This document shows positions 26,038-33,156 of a DNA stretch of 64,000 bases, piece by piece. Numbering within the stretch: position 1 is the stretch's first letter; each line of letters begins with the position of its first letter. Source of the stretch: Bryobacterales bacterium. Lineage in GTDB: Bacteria > Acidobacteriota > Terriglobia > Bryobacterales > Bryobacteraceae. The stretch spans positions 44,005 through 108,004 of the forward strand of contig JAFAQY010000080.1 of assembly GCA_019261985.1 (NCBI GenBank), given 5' to 3'. The translations under genes and the position numbers were made by a program. The notes beneath the pieces are model-generated. The model made no database searches and was not told where the DNA came from. It saw only the letters and a program-made list of their open reading frames with translations.

Positions 26038-26622
26038 ATGAAATCACTGATCAAGGCGGCGGCGCACGCGATTTTTCTCGCGCTGGCGTTTCCGTGCGCG
26101 CTCCTTGCTGGATTCGGCCGCTTCACAGGCGTGTTCAGGTTGTTCGCGCAGGCATTCGCGCTGGGGCCGGGCGTGATTGGCGATTACGCGCGCGCGGGAT
26201 ATTATTCGATGACGCTGCGCCGCTGCTCCCTCGATACCCGTATCGCGTTCGGCACGTATTTCGTTTATCCGGAAGCGGTGGTTGAACCGTCGGTCGCAAT
26301 CGGCGCGTACTGCATTCTGGGGCATGTCCGGATCGGCCGCCATACGCAGATCGCCTCGCACGTTCAAGTTCTAAGCGGCACGCGCCAGCACGTTCGCGGG
26401 GCGGACGGCGTCCTCCGCGACGGGATGTATACGCCGGTCAACATCGGCGCCGAGTGCTGGATCGGCGCGTCAGCTCTCATCGCCGCCGATGTAGGCGAGG
26501 GCGTCACCGTTGCCGCTGGAGCCGTCGTGCTCCAGCCGGTGCCCGCGGGTATTTCGGTGGCCGGCAATCCCGCGCGCCCAATCGGACTGGCCAAATCCGC
26601 GGCAAAATCGATGGAGCAGTGA
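26038..26622 (+). CDS. Left-handed beta-helix (hexapeptide-repeat) acyltransferase
   Basis: This 194-residue protein has N-terminal hydrophobic helices (IFLALAFPCALLAGF), then hexapeptide repeats (VVEPSVAIGAYCILGHVRIG, NIGAECWIGASALIAADV, GVTVAAGAVVLQPVPAG). A His in the HVQVL region and GRHTQIASH are candidate active-site residues. It probably O- or N-acetylates a sugar in polysaccharide synthesis. The glycosyltransferase gene overlaps its stop by GTGA, supporting a shared task. Confidence 0.88.
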   Translation: MKSLIKAAAHAIFLALAFPCALLAGFGRFTGVFRLFAQAFALGPGVIGDYARAGYYSMTLRRCSLDTRIAFGTYFVYPEAVVEPSVAIGAYCILGHVRIGRHTQIASHVQVLSGTRQHVRGADGVLRDGMYTPVNIGAECWIGASALIAADVGEGVTVAAGAVVLQPVPAGISVAGNPARPIGLAKSAAKSMEQ

Positions 26623-27740
26623 GCCAGCCTTTAACCAAACCTGTCAGGGTCTGCCTTTTCGCGGATACGCTCGGGCGCGATGGGCCGCCGGAAAAGTTGG
26701 TCGTGGAACTCGCTACTCGCCTGGATCCATCGGCGGTTGAGGCGCAGGTGTGCTGTTTTGAACCGAGCGAGCGCCTCTCCAGCCTCGGCAAATACGTGCG
26801 GACCGCGGTGTTTCCTGTACCGGCGGTGAACTCGGGCGGGAGTCTACGTCAGTTGTGGAGGTTTCACCGTTATCTGAACCGCCATGGCATCCAAGCTATC
26901 CATAGCTTCACGAGCAAATCCGCCGTCTTTAGCGTGCTGGCTTCGCGAGCTACGTCGTGCTCGGCTATTATCACCAGCCGTTTTAACACGGGATCTTCGA
27001 ATTCCAAGCGGGAGCTGGCGTTGCTTCGGATGGTAAACCGATATTCGACGCACATCCTTGCCAACTCCCTTATCGCGAAAGAGCATACCGCCAAGGTCGA
27101 GCGGATTCCGGCGGACAAGATCGCGGTGTTCTATCCAGGCATCGATTTGAACCCATTCGCGCTAGCGCGAGAATCGTCCCGCCGGAGGAACGGTGTCCCG
27201 GTAGTTGGAATCGCCGCAAATTTCGGCCCCGCCGAGGACTTGCCGGTATTCCTTCGCGCTGCCGCGATCGTTTTACGAGCCGCCGAGGCTCGCTTCCTGC
27301 TCGTTGGGCGAGGCGAACTGACACCCGAATTGCAACGCTTAACCGAATGGCTTGGAATTGCCGGCAGCGTCATGTTGTCGCCGCCCGGCGACTCTATCCC
27401 TGACTGCCTAGCTACTGTTTCGGTCGCTTGCATTTCGTCCGAAAGCGAACGTTTTCCCGGAACGGTCCTTGAATACATGGCCGCGGGCCTGCCGGTTGTC
27501 GCCCGGGAGACGGGCGCCGTTTCGGAATTGATCAGGGACGGCGGCACGGGATTCCTGGTCCGCGAAGGCACGCCTGAAGCGTTCGCCGCGCCGATTCTGC
27601 GCCTGCTGCGCGATCCCGACCTGCGCGCATCCATGGGCGGCCAAGCCTGGGAGCGGGCAAAAGTGGATTTCGATATCTCCCGCACAGTAGCGCGCCTGCA
27701 GGATTTCTATCGCGATGCGGTGAAACGGCCCACCATCTAA
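26619..27740 (+). CDS. GT4-type glycosyltransferase
   Basis: This 373-residue GT-B glycosyltransferase has N-terminal VRVCLFADTLGRDGPP, IHSFTSKSA, VFYPGIDLNPF in the linker, and the C-terminal donor-site pattern SESERFPGTVLEYMAAGLPVVARE with the two Glu residues of the EX7E motif. The start is GTG at 26619, overlapping the acyltransferase TGA; the longer open frame upstream is antiparallel reading of the acyltransferase. Substrate unknown. Confidence 0.92.
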   Translation: MSQPLTKPVRVCLFADTLGRDGPPEKLVVELATRLDPSAVEAQVCCFEPSERLSSLGKYVRTAVFPVPAVNSGGSLRQLWRFHRYLNRHGIQAIHSFTSKSAVFSVLASRATSCSAIITSRFNTGSSNSKRELALLRMVNRYSTHILANSLIAKEHTAKVERIPADKIAVFYPGIDLNPFALARESSRRRNGVPVVGIAANFGPAEDLPVFLRAAAIVLRAAEARFLLVGRGELTPELQRLTEWLGIAGSVMLSPPGDSIPDCLATVSVACISSESERFPGTVLEYMAAGLPVVARETGAVSELIRDGGTGFLVREGTPEAFAAPILRLLRDPDLRASMGGQAWERAKVDFDISRTVARLQDFYRDAVKRPTI

Positions 27741-28074
27741 TTGCACAAGTTCGCGTACCAGCCCGCTGTGGGGCGGCCTTCAGCGAGGGCGACCCGGGGG
27801 CGAGTCGTCACAACTATCAGAAAGTTTTGGCGGAGCCGGTAATCCTGTAAACGTCAACACCCGCCGCTCTCATTCCGACACCACGTGCATCCTTTGGCCC
27901 GGCGACCATACCGTGCAGCGCCCAGCTACTAAGCGCATTCAGCGGGGATTGCTGGGGGAATAAAGCGCCACCGGATATCGCCGCAGCGCGGGCGCGGACT
28001 GCCCTGCAATTTTTTTCGCATCGCGAAGCGGCCGGAGGAGCTATCCATTCCGTCGGCTTTCGCCCGACCACAGA
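27741..28074. other. Intergenic region without a convincing gene
   Basis: A minus-strand open frame at 27817-28071 has no family features and no strong start. A CTGTGGGGCGGCCTTCAGC stretch near 27770 resembles a REP fragment. Nothing else is recognised. Confidence 0.4.
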
Positions 28075-28215
28075 TCACCTTCGCTTGGCTTTTTCAATCT
28101 GTCGCTCCACATCTGGCGGAACGTTAAACCGATGTATCGGAGCGTATGCGTGATACAGGACCAGAACGGTTACCACCAAAAGACCGATCAGCACCCAAGT
28201 CAGAATTCGATTCAT
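28075..28215 (-). CDS. Very small single-pass membrane protein
   Basis: This 46-residue protein is MNRILTWVLIGL, a continuing hydrophobic helix to about residue 20, then HAYAPIHRFNVPP and a basic C-terminal helix (ERQIEKAKRR). ATG at 28215 follows GGAG at 8 bases. The membrane topology and ribosome-binding site make it plausible. No family is recognised. It is divergent from the ECF sigma gene. Confidence 0.55.
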   Translation of the reverse strand: MNRILTWVLIGLLVVTVLVLYHAYAPIHRFNVPPDVERQIEKAKRR

Positions 28216-28305
28216 GGGCGCATCTCCATGCTAACCACGCCATTTAAAGGCCGCATTAGCGATTTCCGAACCCCCCCGTGTAAACCGTTATAGACTAGGG
28301 ACGTC

Positions 28306-28899
28306 GTGAAGAATATGACGGGCCAAATGGCGGCGCCCTTGATTGCTACCCGAACCCGCGCGGAATTCGTATCCGATTTCAGCGCGTGGATGGCAGCGGA
28401 ACAAAAGCGCATATTCGCGCTATGCGTGCGGCTGCTTCAAGATCGGGACGAAGCGGATTCGGCGACGCAGGACGTCTTTTTCAAGGCTTATCAGGCACTC
28501 ATAAAAGAGGACGCCAAGGATCTGGAAGATCCCGCGCGCTGGCTCACTCGCATTGCGGTGAATGCGTGCCTGGACCGGCTGCGGTCGCGCAAGTGGCATT
28601 TTTGGCGGAGGAGACCAGGCATTAACGAGGACGGTTTTCTCGCGCGGGCGCGTTCGAAAAACCCGGAGGCCGAGGACCGCTACTTCGCCGCGCAGATTAC
28701 CGCCCGGCTGCGTGCCGCACTGGAGCGATTGTCAGCGCGGCAACGCGTCGTCTTCATGCTGCGGCATTACGAGGACAAGAGCCTGGAAGAGATCGGCGGA
28801 ATATTGGGGCTGGATGTTGGAACCGTGAAGGCGCACATGTTCCGAGCGGTTTCCAAATTAAGGGCTGAGCTGCGCGACCTCTACGAGGGCTCGAGATGA
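28306..28899 (+). CDS. ECF sigma-70 factor
   Basis: This 197-residue factor has region 2 (FALCVRLLQDRDEADSATQDVFFKAYQ, WLTRIAVNACLDRLRSRK) and region 4 (RQRVVFMLRHYEDKSLEEIGGIL, DVGTVKAHMFRAVSKLR). It may start at GTG 28306 or ATG 28315. The zinc-finger anti-sigma gene begins inside its stop codon (ATGA), so the pair is translationally coupled. A third gene encodes a Spy/CpxP-like periplasmic protein, which points to an envelope or metal stress response. Confidence 0.93.
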   Translation: MKNMTGQMAAPLIATRTRAEFVSDFSAWMAAEQKRIFALCVRLLQDRDEADSATQDVFFKAYQALIKEDAKDLEDPARWLTRIAVNACLDRLRSRKWHFWRRRPGINEDGFLARARSKNPEAEDRYFAAQITARLRAALERLSARQRVVFMLRHYEDKSLEEIGGILGLDVGTVKAHMFRAVSKLRAELRDLYEGSR

Positions 28900-29360
28900 A
28901 CCGGCACCTTACAACCGACGAACTTCTCGACCGGCTCTACGGGATTGGAGGGGGCGCAAATAACGCGCATATCGACAAATGCCCGGAATGCGCAAACCGC
29001 TATCTGGAATTCGAGAAGCGCCGCGCCGAAACGGCGAGGAATGCCTCGATTTCCACTGCTTCGCTGGCGACCCAGCGCCGCGCGATCTACGCGCGAATCG
29101 ATTCGGCGCCAAATGCGCAGACCCGCTGGGCGCCCGCGCTTGCCGCCGGGTTCTTGCTGGCCGCCGGCGTTTTTTTCTACCGGCCGTTGACGCATATCGC
29201 AGACCGGCAACAGTCTGCCGTGCATGCCGAAATCAGCGACGACCAGTTGTTTTCCGAAGTGTATTCGATTGAAGATTCGGCCGAGCCGCGCGCCGCAGCG
29301 CCGATTCAAGGCTTATTTGAGGCAACCGCGCCCGAGCCCGCCGAAGGCAGCCGGAATTAA
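28896..29360 (+). CDS. Anti-sigma factor with zinc-finger and transmembrane helix
   Basis: This 154-residue protein has HIDKCPEC near 25-32, the HxxxCxxC zinc motif of ZAS anti-sigma factors, a cytoplasmic helical part, a transmembrane helix near 79-97 (WAPALAAGFLLAAGVFF), and an acidic extracytoplasmic tail. It should bind the ECF sigma factor encoded immediately upstream until a signal releases it. Confidence 0.88.
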   Translation: MNRHLTTDELLDRLYGIGGGANNAHIDKCPECANRYLEFEKRRAETARNASISTASLATQRRAIYARIDSAPNAQTRWAPALAAGFLLAAGVFFYRPLTHIADRQQSAVHAEISDDQLFSEVYSIEDSAEPRAAAPIQGLFEATAPEPAEGSRN

Positions 29361-29363
29361 AGT

Positions 29364-29831
29364 ATGCGGCAGGCATTTGTCATTCTGCTGATAGCTGGGT
29401 TGAGTGTGCCGGCGCTTAAGGCGCAGGCGCGATTCCCGTGGTGGGAAGGCCCCATCGCTAAGAGCCTCGATCTCACGGACGCACAAAACGCGCAAATTCG
29501 TGCGACAGTGGCCGAATATCGCGACAAGCTCCGCGACCTCCGCGCTGCTGTGAATAAAGCGGAAACTGACCTCGAAGCGATTTTCAACGAAGAATCGGTC
29601 GACCAGCGGCAAGCGAACGATGCGATCAATCAGTTAGCCGCCGCGCGCAGCGAACTCTTTAAGACCACATCGCAGATGGATCTGAAACTGCGGATCGCTC
29701 TAACGGCTCAGCAATGGCAAGTGTTGCAAGCGCAACAAAGGCCCGGACGCGGCCCCGGTTCTCCGCGGCGGCGCGGCGCGGGAGGACCGGGATCGAAGAA
29801 TCCAATCGCCGGGTCAGCCGCGACCAAGTAA
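29364..29831 (+). CDS. Spy/CpxP-like periplasmic LTxxQ protein
   Basis: This 155-residue protein has a signal peptide (FVILLIAGLSVPALKAQ) and a helical core with LTDAQNAQIR near 35 and LTAQQWQVL near 112, the two LTxxQ motifs of the Spy/CpxP chaperone family. Its C-terminus is Gly/Pro/Arg-rich. It starts 3 bases after the anti-sigma gene and probably provides the periplasmic part of that stress-response operon. Confidence 0.85.
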   Translation: MRQAFVILLIAGLSVPALKAQARFPWWEGPIAKSLDLTDAQNAQIRATVAEYRDKLRDLRAAVNKAETDLEAIFNEESVDQRQANDAINQLAAARSELFKTTSQMDLKLRIALTAQQWQVLQAQQRPGRGPGSPRRRGAGGPGSKNPIAGSAATK

Positions 29832-29835
29832 TAAA

Positions 29836-30447
29836 TTATTCCATTATTCGCGCGTGCTTAATGTAATCGAGCATCGGAAAGCGCGGAACCATGTATTCGT
29901 TGGCCTCGTTTTCGGCGCGTCCTGCATCCGGGCCTCTACCTTTCGGACCTAACTCGCCGTAACCCGAATACAGCATATCCGCGACCTCCATCCCTTCCAC
30001 CACTCTTCCGAACGGAACAAAGCGGTCCTCATCCAGTTCTGGGTTGTCCTTAAGGTTGATGAAAGCTTCCGTAGCCCTTGTGTTCACGCCCGACTGCGCG
30101 AAGGCCAGTGTTCCACGCACATTCTTTTCTTTCGGGGGATCGTCCGCAATCACCAGCTCGCGCCATCTGGCGTGAACGTCGAAATCCTTGTTGATGCCGA
30201 ATTGGGCGATGAATCCCGGCAGTACGCGGAAGAAGCGGCCGTCGTCGAAGTAATGCATTCGGAGCAGCTCATGAAACCGGTCCGCGCCGCGGGGAGCCCA
30301 GGCTTTTGTAACTTCCACAACGAAATCGCCCTTGGACGTTTCGAACTTCGCCCGGTAAACGTCCGGCACGACCACCGGCTTTGGAGCGGGCTTAGAACAC
30401 GCGGCGAGAATAAAGCCCGCGCCAAGTAAAACCGCCTTACTTCGCAT
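29836..30447 (-). CDS. Peptidyl-prolyl cis-trans isomerase (cyclophilin), lipoprotein
   Basis: This 203-residue protein starts MRSKAVLLGAGFILAACS with a lipobox Cys, so it is probably lipid-anchored. The cyclophilin fold follows: KFETSKGDFVVEVTKAWAP, HYFDDGRFFRVLPGFIAQFG, and RGTLAFAQSG with a Gln/Asn-type active-site set. The ATG at 30447 is preferred over 30474 because it gives a lipoprotein signal. It overlaps the 3' end of polA by 11 bases. It likely folds extracytoplasmic proteins. Confidence 0.9.
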   Translation of the reverse strand: MRSKAVLLGAGFILAACSKPAPKPVVVPDVYRAKFETSKGDFVVEVTKAWAPRGADRFHELLRMHYFDDGRFFRVLPGFIAQFGINKDFDVHARWRELVIADDPPKEKNVRGTLAFAQSGVNTRATEAFINLKDNPELDEDRFVPFGRVVEGMEVADMLYSGYGELGPKGRGPDAGRAENEANEYMVPRFPMLDYIKHARIME

Positions 30448-32953
30448 CGCGCCAATTATCGCCGGCGCCCACATCCACCAGCAACGGAACGTGCAGCTTC
30501 TGAACGCCTTCCATTTCTTGTTTGGCGAGCGAGCGAACGCGATCTACTTCCTCCGGCGGCGCTTCGAATACCAGCTCGTCATGAACCTGCAGCAACAGCT
30601 TAGCCTGCATGGACCGAAGTTTTTCGTCGATGCGAATCATTGCGAGTTTGATCATATCGGCGGCGGAGCTTTGAAGGGGCGTATTTACAGCGGTCCTCTC
30701 AGCGAATCCGCGCGCAGTGAAGTTGCGGCTGTTCATATCGGGAATCGGCCGCCTACGCCCCATCAAGCTATATGCATAGCCTGTACGCCGGACTTCGGCC
30801 TTGGTTTCCTCGATGAAATTGCGCACGCCTGCGTACCGTTCGAAGTAAGCGCGGATATACGTCTCCGCTTCCTTGCGATCGATGCCCAGGCTTTGCGCAA
30901 GCCCGAACGGGCTTTGTCCATAAACGATGCCGAAGTTCACCGCCTTCGCGCGGCGGCGCTGCTCCGGCGTGATCGTCAATGGCGGAACGCCGAATACCTC
31001 CGCCGCCGTTCGCGTATGGATATCTTCGCCGTTCACAAACGCTTCCACCAAAACGGGGTCGCGCGACATGTGTGCAAGCAGCCGAAGCTCAATCTGCGAG
31101 TAGTCCGCTACAACCAATTTCCAGCCCGGCCTGGGAACGAAGGCCGCGCGGATCTCGCGGCCCAGAGCCGTCCGAATCGGAATGTTCTGCAAATTCGGAT
31201 CGGAAGAGGAAAGCCGCCCAGTGGCTGCTCCGGCTTGATTGAAAGTGGTGTGCAGCCGGCCGGATTTCGGATCGATCAACGCAGGCAGGGCGTCTACATA
31301 AGTGCCCTTCAATTTCGCGAGCTGCCTGAAATCGAGCACCTTCTGAGCGATGGGGTACTCGGCTGCGAGTTCCTCCAAAACTCCGGCGGCGGTGGAAATC
31401 GTCTTGCCCTTTCCGTACTTCACCGGCGCGGGTAATTTGAGGTCCTCGAACAAAACCTTACCGAGTTGTTGTGGCGAGTTTATATTGAATGTCTTGCCCG
31501 CCAGTTCGTAAATGTCTGCCGAAATGCGCGCAATCTCATCTTCCATGCGGCCGCTCAAAACCATGAGTTGCCGCGGATCGATGAGAATTCCCGTTTCCTC
31601 CATCCGCGCCAGCACATATACTAGAGGCAAGTCGATCGTCGAATAGACCTGCTCGAGTTGAGCGGTTTCAATCTCCGGCCGCAGCTTGCAAAACAGCTTG
31701 AGGACCGCATCGGCGTGCGAGGCGGGATCGGCTTCTAGCGATTCCTCCAAAAAACGTTCTGAAAGCGCGGTCATATCGCAGGCTCCCGGATCGGCGCACA
31801 ACAGGAATCCGTAAAGCAAGACGTCGTGCTCGATGCCGCGGGCTTCGCCAAAACGTCGGATAAGCGATTTCAGGTCGTGGCATACCGACGCACGCTCCGG
31901 AATTTCCGATCGCACGCAGGAGCGGGCGATGCCGCGCGCCGCACAGCAGGCCACCACGGTTTCACCCATTCCACCGCCGGCCGCGATAGCTAGCGGTTGA
32001 TTCTCCGGGAGACCTATGAGCCAGTCTTCAAAAGCAGCGGATTCAAGCGTCTGGTAATCCCGTGGGCCCGACGGCTGCGACGGTCCCAGATCGCGTAATA
32101 AAGATGTGAACTCCAGTGTACGGTAAAGCTGCCGCAGCGCTTCGGTATCCGGCCCCTGGGCCGCCAGCGCTTCCAAATTCAAATCCACCGGCACATCCGT
32201 ATGAATCGTCGCGAGCTTTTTGCTCAACAGGATTTGTTCGCGATTGTTTTGCAGGCTCTCGCGGTAAGTCTTGCGCTCCACTTCCGCCGCATGCTCCAGC
32301 GCGCCCTCCACCGAGCCGAAGCGGACGATTAAATCGCGTGCGCCCTTTTCGCCTATTCCCGGCGCGCCGGGAATATTATCGACCGTATCGCCCATCAACG
32401 CCAGCAGATCCGCAATTTGCGGCGGCTTCACGCCCATAAACTGCTCGGTTGCGGATGCGTCGTACCACATATCGTCTTTCATCGGATTCAGCATGCTGGT
32501 ATGGTCGTCCACAAGCTGAAGCATATCCTTGTCGCTCGATACGATCACCACGTCCAGCCCGCGCGCCGCGGCCCGGCGCGCGAGCGTACCGATGACGTCA
32601 TCCGCCTCGAACCGATCCGACTCCAGGATGGGGATGCGGAGGGTTTCCAGCGTCTTTCGGATCCAAGGAATCTGCGATAAAAGATCGGGGGGCGTCTCGG
32701 AGCGGTTGGCTTTGTATTGCGCAAAGGCCTCGTCACGGAACGTTGGTCCGAGGCTTTCGAAAATCGCGGTCAGATATTCCGGTTTGTACTGCGTCTTCAA
32801 CTTGCGCAGCATGTTGTGGAAGATGTAAACGGCTTCGGTGGAGATGCCCGAGGAAGTACGCATCGGCGGCGCGCCGGAGCGGGCGCGCGCATGATAAGCG
32901 CGGAAAATAAACCCAAAACTATCGATCAAAAAGAGTCGCGGCACTGCAACCAT
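30437..32953 (-). CDS. polA: DNA polymerase I
   Basis: This 838-residue protein has an N-terminal 5'-3' exonuclease (FLIDSFGFIFRAYHA, ESDRFEADDVIGTLA, VSSDKDMLQLV, PGIGEKGA). A middle domain and a family-A polymerase domain follow, with VVADYSQIELRLLAH (motif A), RRRAKAVNFGIVYGQSPFGLA (motif B) and QVHDELVFEAP (motif C). The middle domain lacks the 3'-5' exonuclease metal ligands: the DTE position reads LAIAAGG near 321. So proofreading is probably lost, as in Taq-like enzymes. The start at ATG 32953 is chosen because the longer frame reads through a REP element. Confidence 0.95.
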   Translation of the reverse strand: MVAVPRLFLIDSFGFIFRAYHARARSGAPPMRTSSGISTEAVYIFHNMLRKLKTQYKPEYLTAIFESLGPTFRDEAFAQYKANRSETPPDLLSQIPWIRKTLETLRIPILESDRFEADDVIGTLARRAAARGLDVVIVSSDKDMLQLVDDHTSMLNPMKDDMWYDASATEQFMGVKPPQIADLLALMGDTVDNIPGAPGIGEKGARDLIVRFGSVEGALEHAAEVERKTYRESLQNNREQILLSKKLATIHTDVPVDLNLEALAAQGPDTEALRQLYRTLEFTSLLRDLGPSQPSGPRDYQTLESAAFEDWLIGLPENQPLAIAAGGGMGETVVACCAARGIARSCVRSEIPERASVCHDLKSLIRRFGEARGIEHDVLLYGFLLCADPGACDMTALSERFLEESLEADPASHADAVLKLFCKLRPEIETAQLEQVYSTIDLPLVYVLARMEETGILIDPRQLMVLSGRMEDEIARISADIYELAGKTFNINSPQQLGKVLFEDLKLPAPVKYGKGKTISTAAGVLEELAAEYPIAQKVLDFRQLAKLKGTYVDALPALIDPKSGRLHTTFNQAGAATGRLSSSDPNLQNIPIRTALGREIRAAFVPRPGWKLVVADYSQIELRLLAHMSRDPVLVEAFVNGEDIHTRTAAEVFGVPPLTITPEQRRRAKAVNFGIVYGQSPFGLAQSLGIDRKEAETYIRAYFERYAGVRNFIEETKAEVRRTGYAYSLMGRRRPIPDMNSRNFTARGFAERTAVNTPLQSSAADMIKLAMIRIDEKLRSMQAKLLLQVHDELVFEAPPEEVDRVRSLAKQEMEGVQKLHVPLLVDVGAGDNWRDAK

Positions 32954-33100
32954 GTTAAGTGGGGCAGGATGCCATCCTGCGGCGGCTTGCCAAGCCGCCC
33001 AGCCGACCTTTCTACCAATCCCGCCCGATGCGATGGTGGAGCACGCTTCAGCGTGCAACCGGGGCTTCAGCCCCGGCGGACGGCAGGTGCTAAAGCACGC
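32954..33100. repeat. REP cluster of two families
   Basis: TGGGGCAGGATGCCATCCTGC with GGCGGCTTGCCAAGCCGCC comes first, then the linker TTTCTACCAATCCCG, then a second type GCACGCTTCAGCGTGC and CCGGGGCTTCAGCCCCGG. The tail AAGCACGCATCGCATGCTT is also a hairpin. The cluster fills the space between the large permease and polA. Confidence 0.85.
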
Positions 33101-33156
33101 ATCGCATGCTTGATCCCGGTCGATTCTGCAAACCTACATAAACGCGCGCAACCCTG

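Noticed and set aside
27817..28071. 84-residue minus-strand frame directly after the small membrane gene
   Set aside because: It has a GTG start with no ribosome-binding site, is rich in Ala/Gly/Arg, and shows no family motif; kept only as an unassigned region.
33100..33156. Possible CRISPR-like spacing in the palindrome cluster
   Set aside because: The palindromes differ in sequence and spacing and there are no unique spacers or cas genes; they are REPs.
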